The translations under genes were made by a program, and so were the position numbers. The notes under the pieces were generated by a model. It had not been told where the DNA came from. It ran no database searches and saw nothing but the letters and a program-made list of their open reading frames with translations. 64,000 bases of DNA from Paenibacillus xylanexedens (GTDB lineage Bacteria > Bacillota > Bacilli > Paenibacillales > Paenibacillaceae): assembly GCF_001908275.1 (NCBI RefSeq), contig NZ_CP018620.1, positions 6,076,001 to 6,140,000 of the forward strand, in the 5' to 3' direction. This document shows positions 1 through 8,068 of this stretch, one piece after another. The first letter of the stretch is position 1. Each line of letters starts with the position of its first letter.

Positions 1-146
1 TATATGATGGCATGCCCTGCTTCACGGGCCCTGGCAATTAATACCTGGATCTTCTGAAGCAATCGTTCCCCCTGATATACGGGATCTGCTTCATCAAACA
101 TCGCTACCTGTACGTCAATGATTAGAAGTGCACAATGCGTTGTCAT
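1..146 (-). CDS. Isochorismatase-like cysteine hydrolase (N-terminal part)
   Basis: Only the first 48 codons are present; the gene runs off the left edge. The start MTTHCALLIIDVQVAMFDEA has the family hallmark LLIIDVQ, in which the Asp belongs to the Asp-Lys-Cys catalytic set of isochorismatase-like hydrolases. The ATG follows a strong AGGAGG ribosome site. Family members hydrolyse amides or vinyl ethers such as nicotinamide or isochorismate. The part that decides the substrate, including the catalytic Cys, lies outside the window, so only the fold is called. Confidence 0.8.
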   Translation of the reverse strand, partial: MTTHCALLIIDVQVAMFDEADPVYQGERLLQKIQVLIARAREAGHAII

Positions 147-176
147 CTTGCTTTCCTCCTGACAATTCAATTTAAT

Positions 177-599
177 TCAGCTCTTTCTTCTTTGCATCTT
201 CGACAAAACTTCCAATCCCATATCGATCAGTACAAATAGGATAGCGGCAAGAACGCCAAATAAGGTCAGAACTAATGTCTCTTTGAAATCCAAGATTGCT
301 TCTCCTGCGCCCATGACCAGATAATAGATGTACATGCCCAAAACTCCAGCACATGCATAGCCTAATATCCTCGTACTTAGATACAACACATGATTAGGGA
401 ATTGTATTCGGCTGAGCAGATAGTCTAGCAATATCGATAAAGGTAGCCCGATCAACAGGATCAAGGGAGTCGCGTATACCAGATAAATAAGAATGTAAAA
501 ATCAAAACTGTAGGATTCATTCATCGATATGAGACTTGCAGCCAAAGTAAAACAAATGATGGTTAGAACCGTTGTCATCAGCTTTCTTCCCATGTTCAT
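177..599 (-). CDS. Small four-helix membrane protein, unknown function
   Basis: This 140-residue protein is not recognised as a named family. Four hydrophobic stretches are visible, at about residues 7-25, 33-60, 75-98 and 108-130, so it should be an integral membrane protein. The tail MQRRKS is short and basic, which suggests a cytoplasmic C-terminus. The ATG is preceded by GGAG at seven bases. It lies between a GrpB-family gene and a cysteine hydrolase on the same strand, with about 40 bp on the upstream side, so it may be co-transcribed with its neighbours. The reading frame looks intact. Confidence 0.7.
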   Translation of the reverse strand: MNMGRKLMTTVLTIICFTLAASLISMNESYSFDFYILIYLVYATPLILLIGLPLSILLDYLLSRIQFPNHVLYLSTRILGYACAGVLGMYIYYLVMGAGEAILDFKETLVLTLFGVLAAILFVLIDMGLEVLSKMQRRKS

Positions 600-640
600 C
601 TCATCACTCCAAGTAAGTTATCTCTATTCATTGGATGTGC

Positions 641-1186
641 TCATGCATCAGATTTTGCCGGTTGCCATCCGATTTCTTGAGACCAACGATGTGCTCTCTC
701 TAATATCCTCCACACCGTTGGCCCTTTTCCTTCAACATATTTGGGACGCTCAACTTTATACAGTGACATGAGTCTGTGCTTTTCTTCCGCATAGTTCAAA
801 CAATCTTCTGGGTGCTCCCTTAAATAGTCTCTGAACAGCAAGGTCATCTGCTCGGAGAAACTGCCTACCTGTCTAACGTGTATATGTATCCTTCTGTTTC
901 CGGGTTCTTCACGAAAGTAACGTTTAGTCTTATCTGGATTTTCTGCTCTGAATACAAATCTGACTGTTTCGATCTCATGTTTGTAGTCCAACAGATTTTC
1001 ATACTGGGAAACAGATATTTGTATATCTATGATGGGTTTCGCATCTATTCCCACAATTGAAGTGAACCCAACATGGTCAATCCGCACGGCCTTTTCTCCT
1101 AACGCTTCTCTTAATTTCGAACCCGTTTCGAGAAACAAATCACGCCATGCCGGGTCATATTTTGCGATTCTCCATTGATCCTCCAT
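641..1186 (-). CDS. GrpB family protein (UPF0157, nucleotidyltransferase-like)
   Basis: The 181-residue protein has the order typical of the GrpB/UPF0157 family: an N-terminal YDPAW motif, then RIDHVGFTSIVGIDAKPIIDIQ, the counterpart of the usual HVGSTSVPGLxAKPIIDI, and a C-terminal region rich in charged residues including LFRDYLREHPED. The family is related to nucleotidyltransferases and its cellular role is poorly defined. The motif here has F where most members have S (HVGFTS), a small deviation. The start follows AAGGAGGAG. It is the first gene to the left of the insertion sequence and its frame is unbroken. Confidence 0.85.
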   Translation of the reverse strand: MEDQWRIAKYDPAWRDLFLETGSKLREALGEKAVRIDHVGFTSIVGIDAKPIIDIQISVSQYENLLDYKHEIETVRFVFRAENPDKTKRYFREEPGNRRIHIHVRQVGSFSEQMTLLFRDYLREHPEDCLNYAEEKHRLMSLYKVERPKYVEGKGPTVWRILERAHRWSQEIGWQPAKSDA

Positions 1187-1368
1187 ACAACTCCTCCTTG
1201 GTTATCCAATCAAGCTTTATAATTAAATAACACGTTCTTTTAACCTTTTGTTACATGTAGATTATTTAGTGATGCCATATAAATAACAGGAGCTTTTTCC
1301 AAGTTTAGATCTTTATTCGCAATTATTAATATATCTATATTTTTACACAAATTAAAAAAAAGAGAAGG

Positions 1369-1378
1369 CCCGTTAGGG
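1369..1378. repeat. Left copy of 10-bp target-site duplication
   Basis: CCCGTTAGGG occurs immediately outside the left end of the IS and again at 3088-3097 outside the right end. The two copies are identical, as expected of a duplication made on insertion. Confidence 0.85.
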
Positions 1379-1387
1379 AGAGCACTG

Positions 1388-1435
1388 AAAAAGTCTTGGC
1401 TTTGTTGCCTGAAGCAACAAAGCCAAGACTTTTTT
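1388..1435. terminator. Terminator at the 3' end of the transposase gene
   Basis: Two 18-base arms (1391-1408 and 1414-1431) are exact inverted repeats around a 5-base loop, with A- and T-runs on the two sides. It can end transcription in both directions and lies just inside the left IS end. Confidence 0.85.
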
Positions 1436-1471
1436 GTCATCCATTGCTTTGCAGAGAACGGGGCTACCCAA

Positions 1472-2962
1472 CTATCGAGCCACTTTTGGGTTGGCCAGCT
1501 TCACCATTCGCTTCGCATTTACAGCAATCGCGGTCAGGACTGCTTGTATTCGCATGCCAAGAAGGCCTCGGCTATACTGTGAAATCGCCAGACCGTGATG
1601 GTTCTTTAGCTCATGGTTCTTCTGCTCAATCTTGTACCGCATCCGGTACCGTAGCTTGAAGGATTCAGATTCATGGTACTCCACCGCCTTTTGTTTAAAA
1701 TCGGGCACGATGGGAACCGAATATGTCTTGGAATCCGAACCTGTGTTGTAACAGCCTTTTTGAAGCGGACATGCCTTGCATTTCTCAACGTCAAAAAAGA
1801 ATGTCAACCTCTGGCATTCATTCCCGTTTTTACGTCCCATTTTCGCTTTGCGAATACTGTGATGCCCTCCCGGGCATTCGACCGATTCGCTATCTTTGTG
1901 GTAAACAAACTTCTCACGTTGCTCATCTTGATGCCCGTACAGCATCATTTCATTCAGCCGAATGGTAGGAATTATGTTTTCCTTCGCGAGAAGTTTGAGG
2001 TTTGTAAAACTACCATAGGCCTTATCTGCGAGTACTTCATTTACTACGAGTCCGGTTTCGGCGGTTTGCTTGATCAGGTCAGGGAATGCTTTAGAATCAC
2101 TCGCGTTGCCCGGCTCAACTTTCATAGCCGTAATAATGCCATCTTCGGTCATAGCAATGCTTTCTTTGTAGCCGAAAAATGAGGTCGTCGCGCTTTTCCA
2201 GCCAAACCGGGCATCGGGATCGATTGCCGACTGTACCCCTTTCCAAGTTAATAATCGTTCATCGCTTACGATCTTCTTCGTTTCTTCCAGACGTGACCTC
2301 AATGATCCTTCGGCATCGGGAAGCAGTTGTTCTACGGTATCGCCTAGATCAGCAAGATAAGCAAGTGCCTGTTTTTCCTTATCCCTGGTTTCCCCCTCGA
2401 ATTCAGGCATTTTGGGCAACTGCTTTAGCAGTTTGCTATTATGCTTTTTGACCGCTCGCTGCAAACGATTGGCAGCTTGTTTCAGGACTTGAAGCGGTTT
2501 AGAGGCTTCATGTTTAGAATAGCTATGGGTTGCATCCACGAGGATAGCCGACGATTTCACAAGCCCTTTTTCTACGCATTGTTTAACGACCTCAGTCAGC
2601 AGATTTTCAACCTCACCGGCCCCAATTTTGTGAACACGAAAGAGAGAAAGCAGCGAAGAGTCGGGCAAAGGATCTTCCGGGTTCAGCCCAATGAACCATT
2701 TGTACGCCAGATTAACTTTGGTTTCTTCAATGACTCTCTCGTCGGAGAGGTTGTACAACTTTTGAATGAAGATCAATCGAAACAACATCTCGGGATCTTT
2801 CGCACGCCTGCCATAAAAGAGGTTATATTGCTCTCCAACAAATTCAAGAATAAATGAAAAGTCGATAAGTTGATGAATCCGAATAAGTAAATGATTTTGG
2901 GGAATGAAATTATATAGCTCGCTATGAAAGGAGAGCGTTTGTTGTTTGTTAAGTTCTAACAT
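1472..2962 (-). CDS. IS1182-family transposase
   Basis: This 496-residue DDE transposase carries out cut-and-paste movement of the element. The N-terminal part, about residues 1-120, matches the DUF772-type DNA-binding domain (FYGRRAKDPEMLFRLIFIQK). The catalytic core shows ILVDATHSYSK, then LADKAYGS as the second Asp, a Cys-rich strip CKACPLQKGCYNTG, and NHELKNHHGL holding the Glu. I take the ATG at 2962, which has GAGGTG eight bases upstream, over a GTG three codons earlier. No frameshift or stop is seen. The length is normal for the family. Confidence 0.92.
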   Translation of the reverse strand: MLELNKQQTLSFHSELYNFIPQNHLLIRIHQLIDFSFILEFVGEQYNLFYGRRAKDPEMLFRLIFIQKLYNLSDERVIEETKVNLAYKWFIGLNPEDPLPDSSLLSLFRVHKIGAGEVENLLTEVVKQCVEKGLVKSSAILVDATHSYSKHEASKPLQVLKQAANRLQRAVKKHNSKLLKQLPKMPEFEGETRDKEKQALAYLADLGDTVEQLLPDAEGSLRSRLEETKKIVSDERLLTWKGVQSAIDPDARFGWKSATTSFFGYKESIAMTEDGIITAMKVEPGNASDSKAFPDLIKQTAETGLVVNEVLADKAYGSFTNLKLLAKENIIPTIRLNEMMLYGHQDEQREKFVYHKDSESVECPGGHHSIRKAKMGRKNGNECQRLTFFFDVEKCKACPLQKGCYNTGSDSKTYSVPIVPDFKQKAVEYHESESFKLRYRMRYKIEQKNHELKNHHGLAISQYSRGLLGMRIQAVLTAIAVNAKRMVKLANPKVAR

Positions 2963-3020
2963 TATGGTCACCTCAATTAATTATATCATATTGCCGCGGT
3001 GAATTAATAAAGTTAATGGT

Positions 3021-3053
3021 AAAAAAAGAGACTGATGATCGCTCATCAGCCTC
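3021..3053 (-). terminator. Inward terminator at the right end of the IS
   Basis: The minus strand reads a GAGGCTGATGA / TCATCAGTCTC hairpin followed by seven T. It sits between the IS end and the transposase start, where it would block read-through from the GH43 gene into the transposase. Confidence 0.8.
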
Positions 3054-3087
3054 ACTTACATATTCTGTAATCGTTTTTCAGTGGCCT

Positions 3088-3097
3088 CCCGTTAGGG
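3088..3097. repeat. Right copy of 10-bp target-site duplication
   Basis: CCCGTTAGGG, identical to 1369-1378, next to the right inverted repeat of the IS. Confidence 0.85.
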
Positions 3098-3106
3098 CCT
3101 CCCCTT
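3088..3106 (-). terminator. GH43 terminator split by the IS (proximal half)
   Basis: Removing the IS and one duplication copy restores, on the minus strand, AGGCCC-TAAC-GGGCCT followed by TCTC and eight T. This is a perfect intrinsic terminator for the GH43 gene that ends at 3113. The distal half and the U-run (about 1353-1368) are now 1.7 kb away. The insertion point is in the hairpin itself. Confidence 0.75.
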
Positions 3107-3112
3107 AACTTC

Positions 3113-4603
3113 TTAATGATAATCACACTTGAAATTTGTAAACTCAGCTAAAGTATCTTGCCCGTTCGCATATAACCCAATAAGTACGCCTGTAAAACCT
3201 CCTGCCACCTCCGATGATAGGTATCTCGTCTGTGCCGTGCCCAGCAGAATCTCTTCACCATCTGCTTGGAACAGGAAACTGTAGCGTTCTTGGCTTGAGC
3301 GGATCACCAGCGTTGCATGCTGTTTATTTCCCAGATCCACTTCATGTTCTATCGATTTGATATCACCGATATTTAGACGCTCAATCACCTTATAACCGTC
3401 CTGCAGCCCACGAATAGCCACTTCATAATGATGATTCTCATCCATGTAGATCGTGATCCCGGCTTCTTCACTCTTTACACTGACATCGACTGAAATTGTT
3501 GCATTAAAGTCTTTTTGACGTAGTCCGATGAACGTCGGGGATGCTGGAACGTCCAGCGTTACATCGGTTCCTGTTAGCGTAAGCTTGTCTGATTCAAGCT
3601 GATAATGCTCTGTATTTGGATGACGAAGGTAACACCAGTCGAGGTTCCAGTCTGTATTTGCAAACGTATAATGCTTCTTATCCTGCTGGATCACCGTATC
3701 CGGGATACGATTGGTCTCAAAACTCGTCAGTGTTGTGCCTTCATGCCCAGCTGTAAACCATCCATCTTCACCAAACGTAATTGGAGTCAGAAATACTTCT
3801 CGGCCCAGATGATGGTACGTAGCCCATCTGCCAATCTGACGGAATCCCAGGTGAAAGAGCCACCAGTTTCCCAAATCATCCTGAACCAGGTCACCATGAC
3901 CCACACCTTGCAACTCATAACCTCCCAGATTGCGGTTGGTTAGAACCGGATTGTGCGCATAAGCTTCGAACGGTCCCGAAGAAGAAGTTCCCCGAGCATA
4001 CGTAACCATATGACCATATTCGGTGCCTCCTTCAGCTGCAAGCAGGTAATAATAACCGTTCATTTTATAGAGATGCGGACTTTCCAGATATCGTCCACCT
4101 GTTCCGTTCCATATCGAACGACTCGGGGTTAGTTTGCGGCCAGTTTCAATCTCAAGCTCGCACTGGACAATTCCGCCAACGCCTTCATCATCCACCCCGT
4201 TACTCATAAACAAGGTTTTTCCATCTTCAAAATACAAATCCGGATCAATTCCGCCTTGATCCACATAGATAGGCTCAGACCATTCTCCGTAGATATTATC
4301 CGTCCAGACATAGAAATTCTGATGCGTCGTATCATTCGTTGTGACCATATAAAAACGCCCGTCATTATGCCTGATGGTTGGGGCAAATACACCCCCGGAG
4401 CTGTTCACCGTCTCCAGCTGAATCTGGCTTTTACGAGTCAGGCAGTGACCAATCTGCTTCCAATTCAGCAGATCCTTGCTTTCAAAGAGCGGTACGCCCG
4501 GAAAATATTGAAAAGAACTGCACACCATATAGTATGTATCGTGCACCTTAATCACACTAGGGTCTGGATAAAAACCTTTTACAACAGGGTTATTGTATAT
4601 CAT
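3113..4603 (-). CDS. xynB: GH43 beta-xylosidase / alpha-arabinofuranosidase
   Basis: This 496-residue intracellular glycosidase removes xylose, and possibly arabinose, from short xylan oligomers. The five-bladed propeller domain begins at once (NPVVKGFYPDPSVI, general base Asp14). GGIDPDLYF supplies the modulating Asp120 and RYLESPHLYK the general acid Glu174. A C-terminal beta-sandwich follows, as in two-domain GH43 xylosidases of about 500-540 residues. I choose the ATG at 4603, with AGAGGTGGAG upstream, because the longer frame adds 32 residues with no family similarity. There is no signal peptide. It is transcribed away from an ArsR-like regulator, a likely local controller. Its terminator is broken by the IS. 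Confidence 0.9.
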   Translation of the reverse strand: MIYNNPVVKGFYPDPSVIKVHDTYYMVCSSFQYFPGVPLFESKDLLNWKQIGHCLTRKSQIQLETVNSSGGVFAPTIRHNDGRFYMVTTNDTTHQNFYVWTDNIYGEWSEPIYVDQGGIDPDLYFEDGKTLFMSNGVDDEGVGGIVQCELEIETGRKLTPSRSIWNGTGGRYLESPHLYKMNGYYYLLAAEGGTEYGHMVTYARGTSSSGPFEAYAHNPVLTNRNLGGYELQGVGHGDLVQDDLGNWWLFHLGFRQIGRWATYHHLGREVFLTPITFGEDGWFTAGHEGTTLTSFETNRIPDTVIQQDKKHYTFANTDWNLDWCYLRHPNTEHYQLESDKLTLTGTDVTLDVPASPTFIGLRQKDFNATISVDVSVKSEEAGITIYMDENHHYEVAIRGLQDGYKVIERLNIGDIKSIEHEVDLGNKQHATLVIRSSQERYSFLFQADGEEILLGTAQTRYLSSEVAGGFTGVLIGLYANGQDTLAEFTNFKCDYH

Positions 4604-4694
4604 TACTCCACTCCACCTCTTATTATAAAATTCATAAATATAAGAATTCAAATTCGTAACAACTAAAAAAATTAAACACCATTGGCTGTAAACT

Positions 4695-4740
4695 TGCAAT
4701 GAACCTAGATTGCATCTTGGAGTTAATTTTATTAAATTAA
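4695..4740. promoter_or_regulatory. Two inverted repeats between GH43 and its divergent regulator
   Basis: TGCAAT (4695-4700) and ATTGCA (4709-4714) form a perfect repeat with an 8-base spacer. A second, TTAATTT-TATT-AAATTAA, lies at 4723-4740. Both are in the 180-bp divergent control region and are candidate operators for the winged-helix regulator. Binding is inferred only from position and symmetry. Confidence 0.4.
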
Positions 4741-4783
4741 TATATATGTGATTTTAGAAGATTGAGGGTAGGGAGTTGTACAG

Positions 4784-5686
4784 ATGATCAAAGCAAACGG
4801 GGAGCCACAGTTCCTTCCTTTATATGAGGCGCTGGCAAGTGAAGTCAGATGGAGAATCATGGATATGATTGCAGATCGCGAAATGAATGTGAAGGATATT
4901 GCCGCAGTATTAGAGCTTAGCCCCTCCATTGTCACGATGCATATTCGCAAACTGGAGGATGCGGGTCTAATTGGGAGCAGACGAGTTCGGATCAACGGAG
5001 GGACGCATAAATTATGTTACCTCAAGCAAAATCATATTGAGATCGAGCTGCCATCCGCAAGCCAAACATCACGAACCAGAGAACAGACGATAGCCGTTGG
5101 ACACTACACTGCTTTTGATATTCATCCTACCTGTGGGCTAGGGACACTTGAGAAAGAAATCGGCGTATGGGATGATCCCCGTTACTTCCTTGATCCTGAG
5201 CGTGTACACGCTGCTATCTTGTGGTTTGGGAAGGGCTATGTTGAATATAAAACACCAAATTTTGTCCTTCCTGACCAGATAACCGATGCTATTGAAATTT
5301 CGATGGAACTAGCCTCTGAGGCTCCGGGATTGCGAGATCATTGGCCTTCGGATATTCGTTTCACCTTCAACGGCGTTTCTCTTGGAACGTGGACAAGCCC
5401 TGCCGACTTTGGCAGAGCAGCACGCGGCAAATATACGCCGGAATGGTGGCATCGTAATGTAAATCAGTATGGATTATTGAAGACTATTCGTATTGATGCC
5501 TACGGTACCTATATGGATGGTGAGCGGATGTCAGACATTACTCTCAAAGATGTCAAACTAGGCGAACCGTTCTGGACGCTACGTTTCACGGTTGACGAAG
5601 AAAGCCCCAATGTAGGGGGATTAACGATCTATGGTGCTGGTTTTGGTAATCATGATCAGGATATTGTTATTCGCGTATTGGGTTAA
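4784..5686 (+). CDS. ArsR-type winged-helix regulator with large C-terminal domain
   Basis: The first 90 residues of this 300-residue protein form an ArsR-like winged helix: LYEALASEVRWRIMDMIADR, then VKDIAAVLELSPSIVTMHIRKLEDAGLI as the turn-and-recognition helix, and a wing ending near residue 80. The remaining 200 residues are a non-enzymatic-looking domain with many aromatic residues (GKYTPEWWHRNVNQYG) that I do not recognise; it may bind a sugar ligand. The start has AGGG upstream at normal distance. It faces the GH43 xylosidase gene across a short region with two inverted repeats, so control of xylo-oligosaccharide use is the likely role. This is inferred from position. Confidence 0.75.
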   Translation: MIKANGEPQFLPLYEALASEVRWRIMDMIADREMNVKDIAAVLELSPSIVTMHIRKLEDAGLIGSRRVRINGGTHKLCYLKQNHIEIELPSASQTSRTREQTIAVGHYTAFDIHPTCGLGTLEKEIGVWDDPRYFLDPERVHAAILWFGKGYVEYKTPNFVLPDQITDAIEISMELASEAPGLRDHWPSDIRFTFNGVSLGTWTSPADFGRAARGKYTPEWWHRNVNQYGLLKTIRIDAYGTYMDGERMSDITLKDVKLGEPFWTLRFTVDEESPNVGGLTIYGAGFGNHDQDIVIRVLG

Positions 5687-5712
5687 AGTGGCTAGCTGTG
5701 CTGCACAAGAAT

Positions 5713-5743
5713 CCTCCCTTTCCTGACCTACAGGAGAGGGAGG
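5713..5743. terminator. Hairpin between convergent genes
   Basis: CCTCCC-TTTCCTG / CAGGAGA-GGGAGG forms a strong stem after the regulator gene. The T-run is weak on both strands, so it may be only a partial terminator. Confidence 0.45.
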
Positions 5744-5796
5744 CACCCGAAAATGCTGCTCCTTAGCAAATTTTAAAGCACAAGCCTAATCAATCC

Positions 5797-5946
5797 TTAC
5801 CTTTGCTCTTTTAACAGTTCCTTAATCTCCCTTAACTCTGATAATATTTCTTTGGTGTGCTGGCTATTTTTTGAGTTATCTATTCCAACTTTCACAACAT
5901 AAATACCGAGGAACAGATACACCACCAACATAATGATCATTCCCAT
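5797..5946 (-). CDS. 49-residue single-span membrane protein
   Basis: The peptide starts MGMIIMLVVYLFLGIYVVKVG, a single hydrophobic helix, and continues with a charged amphipathic tail EILSELREIKELLKEQR with heptad-like leucine spacing, so a short coiled coil is likely. The ATG at 5946 has GGAGAG upstream. A longer reading that starts inside the neighbouring metallophosphoesterase gene is not supported. Small proteins of this build are common in Bacillales and their function is unknown. It follows the phosphoesterase gene by about 35 bp on the same strand and could be its last operon partner. Confidence 0.6.
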   Translation of the reverse strand: MGMIIMLVVYLFLGIYVVKVGIDNSKNSQHTKEILSELREIKELLKEQR

Positions 5947-5980
5947 GTAAATCTCTCCTTTCCAAAGTAGCAGCACATTG

Positions 5981-6721
5981 CTACGAACGTTCACTATCCT
6001 CTCTCTCCAACTGATTCCCATGGAATGCCTTCAAAATAAAAGCCCGATCCGGAACGTTTAACCGTTCATACGATTTCAGATACTCCCTGTTGTCATATGA
6101 AACGCCAATGAATTTCACGTCCACTTTGCCCTCTTGGAGATCCACGATGCCATATCTAGCTATGGCAAGATCATTACAGCCTAAAGCTCCCGGATTCATA
6201 TATACTCTTTGATCTGTCTTATAATAATGAAGAATATGATAATGACCAAAACAAACCAAATCATGGGCCGTCCCCTGATACTTCGCGTCCAATTTGGTTC
6301 CGGATGGTTCTTTATCGATGACATCCAGCTTGTCATGGTTCATATGATAGTGAGTCAGAAGGAACCGATGTCCCTCTACCTCTTTTTCAACGAATTTCGG
6401 TAGAGCTTGAATTTTCTTGATCGATTCTGCACTCAAATGCCGACCAATCCATTCGTGATGCTCGGCCATGCCTTTGTGCCCTTCTAATGGACCCTTATTT
6501 TGAAGCAAACTCAATACGGCCTCTTCGTGATTCCCGGAAATCGCTATCATATTTTCGCGGCTGTACAACATCTCGATCACTTCATTGGAGTACGGGCCAA
6601 TACCGATCATATCCCCCAAACAAAATGTATGCTCAATGTCTCCTCTGTAATCGATATCAACCAATACCGCTTGAAGCGCAGGAACATTCCCATGAATATC
6701 GGTTAAGATGGCAACCTTCAT
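5981..6721 (-). CDS. Calcineurin-like metallophosphoesterase
   Basis: The 246-residue protein carries the metallophosphoesterase metal-site motifs in order: ILTDIHGN (D-x-H) at the start, CLGDMIGIGP (GD) near residue 36, ISGNHE (GNH[D/E]) near 61, LLTHYH, and VCFGHYH (GHxH) near 158. Such YfcE/MJ0936-type enzymes hydrolyse phosphodiesters with two bound metals, usually Mn; the natural substrate is not evident. The ATG overlaps the stop of the upstream GNAT gene (ATGA-type, 6718-6721), so the two are translationally coupled. Cytoplasmic, frame intact. Confidence 0.88.
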   Translation of the reverse strand: MKVAILTDIHGNVPALQAVLVDIDYRGDIEHTFCLGDMIGIGPYSNEVIEMLYSRENMIAISGNHEEAVLSLLQNKGPLEGHKGMAEHHEWIGRHLSAESIKKIQALPKFVEKEVEGHRFLLTHYHMNHDKLDVIDKEPSGTKLDAKYQGTAHDLVCFGHYHILHYYKTDQRVYMNPGALGCNDLAIARYGIVDLQEGKVDVKFIGVSYDNREYLKSYERLNVPDRAFILKAFHGNQLEREDSERS

Positions 6722-7662
6722 TGTGATTCCTCCTCAGGAATATACATCGTCTGAATCTCCTGCACACCCGGAATAAAGCCCAGATTCAGATACACGGACT
6801 CCGCATCATTTCCTTGCATCACATACAAGCGTAAAACGGGATACTTACCCTTAAGTGCATTTAATGCTCTCTGTAACATCAGCGTAGCCAGACCTCTGCC
6901 TCTATAGGCCGGACGAACACCTATGCTATACACAGCAGCCTGATTATCTTGCAAGCACAAGCGACAATTTGCAATAAGCTGTCCCGTTTCCTTGTCATAT
7001 ACAAGCGTGGACGCTTCGGTCAGAATTTCATTGGTATAATTAGGGTCATCACTTGGTATAAAATCTGCAAGAGTGGTATGTTTTCTTCGTGTAGCTTCAA
7101 GACTTCCTGCAAAACTCTCCAGGTCACATTGAGCAATTTCATCTTCATTCACATATTTTCTATTGCCGGTTTCACTTTCAATAATCTCTGGACTCTTCAC
7201 GGTTACCCTGCTGTCCCATTCGATTTCAAAGTGATCTGTAGGCCGCTGCATCCAGCGACATTTAAACTCCACTGGCCAGAATCCAGCTCTTGCATATAGA
7301 TCAACTTGGTCTGGAAGAATCTCAAAGGTCAGAATACGTTTGGTGCGATCCGACCACTGTAATAATTTATGCTTCAGAAGCTTCAATACCTCAAAGCACT
7401 GCTGGAATGGCGGGATAAAAAACAAATGATACATCTGGTTAGGCTCCATTCTCACGCCACCTATTTTGCTTTCCCCCTTGTAAATCCAGTACGCACTGAT
7501 CTTGGAAGAACTGAACTCTTCTTCTCTGAAAAATCCGACATAACGCATATCATAATAAACCGTGCAATATAATCCCCATTCAGCAAAATCAGCTTTGCGA
7601 ATCGAATATTCATCCGACAGATTATATTGAAGAATATCTGTAGACCACTCAGTTAAACCCAT
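6718..7662 (-). CDS. GNAT family N-acetyltransferase, long form
   Basis: This 314-residue protein has a C-terminal GNAT domain at about residues 160-310. The acetyl-CoA site appears as VRPAYRGRGLATLMLQRALNAL, the R/Q-x-x-G-x-G/A loop, and YVMQGNDAESVYLNLGFIP is the closing motif. The N-terminal half looks like a degenerate second GNAT fold or a substrate domain. I place the start at the ATG at 7662, with GAGGAGG eight bases upstream. The end overlaps the metallophosphoesterase start by four bases. The acetyl acceptor is unknown. Confidence 0.82.
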   Translation of the reverse strand: MGLTEWSTDILQYNLSDEYSIRKADFAEWGLYCTVYYDMRYVGFFREEEFSSSKISAYWIYKGESKIGGVRMEPNQMYHLFFIPPFQQCFEVLKLLKHKLLQWSDRTKRILTFEILPDQVDLYARAGFWPVEFKCRWMQRPTDHFEIEWDSRVTVKSPEIIESETGNRKYVNEDEIAQCDLESFAGSLEATRRKHTTLADFIPSDDPNYTNEILTEASTLVYDKETGQLIANCRLCLQDNQAAVYSIGVRPAYRGRGLATLMLQRALNALKGKYPVLRLYVMQGNDAESVYLNLGFIPGVQEIQTMYIPEEESQ

Positions 7663-7700
7663 ATGTAATTCCTCCTCAGTTTTAATTAAATGGCAAGCAA

Positions 7701-8068
7701 TCAAATCATTTTTCTATACGCCACCCCGTGAACATGAATTAACACATGCTGTGTCTCCAAAAGTTCGAAAAAATCCAACATGTCCTTAAACGGATTCTCG
7801 AAATACGAAGACTACCAATGAAAACCTCTAATGTCTTGAACATACAGTGCTCGCCGTGAACATCAAAATACCAGTTTCCCGTTAACTCTTCTTCTCCGTG
7901 GATTACATCCGCATTGGTCAGCAAATGGTACGCACCTTCGAGAATTTCCGCCCGATCAGGCTGATCGGTTTCCAATATCAGTTGGTCGATCAATTGCCGC
8001 GCGTTTCTTTGGTACATATCTATCACAGCCAACAATTCTTCCGTGATTTCTTGGGTTATCACCTTCAC
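7701..8068 (-). pseudogene. Small hypothetical protein, frameshifted near its C-terminus
   Basis: The first frame begins MKVITQEITEELLAVIDMYQ, runs to ...HCMFKTLEVFIG and then turns into an improbable Trp/Cys/Arg-rich tail ending at 7739. From about 7816 the -1 frame gives a natural continuation, SSYFENPFKDMLDFFELL, and ends HVHGVAYRKMI at a stop at 7701. A single-base deletion near 7806-7816 (CGAAGACTACC on the plus strand) explains it. The start overlaps the stop of the upstream gene by four bases, so it was an operon member. It is either a true pseudogene or a sequencing error. The family is not recognised. Confidence 0.6.

Larger units (their letters stand above)
1379..3087 (-). mobile_element. 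IS1182-family insertion sequence, 1709 bp, apparently intact
   Basis: One transposase gene fills the element. The ends form a short imperfect inverted repeat: AGAGCACTGAAAAA at the left against AGGCCACTGAAAAA read inward from the right, 12 of 14 matching. A 10-bp direct repeat CCCGTTAGGG flanks it. Inside both ends sit strong terminator hairpins that would insulate the transposase gene from outside transcription. Length and one-gene structure fit the IS1182 family. With matched ends, a full duplication and an open transposase, it looks recent and possibly active. Confidence 0.9.

Noticed and set aside
1240..1440. 66-codon minus-strand frame near the IS left end
   Set aside because: It begins inside the terminator hairpin, crosses the IS boundary and has no ribosome site.
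7739..8068. Programmed -1 frameshift as explanation of the broken small gene
   Set aside because: There is no slippery heptamer or downstream structure near the shift; a simple base loss fits better.
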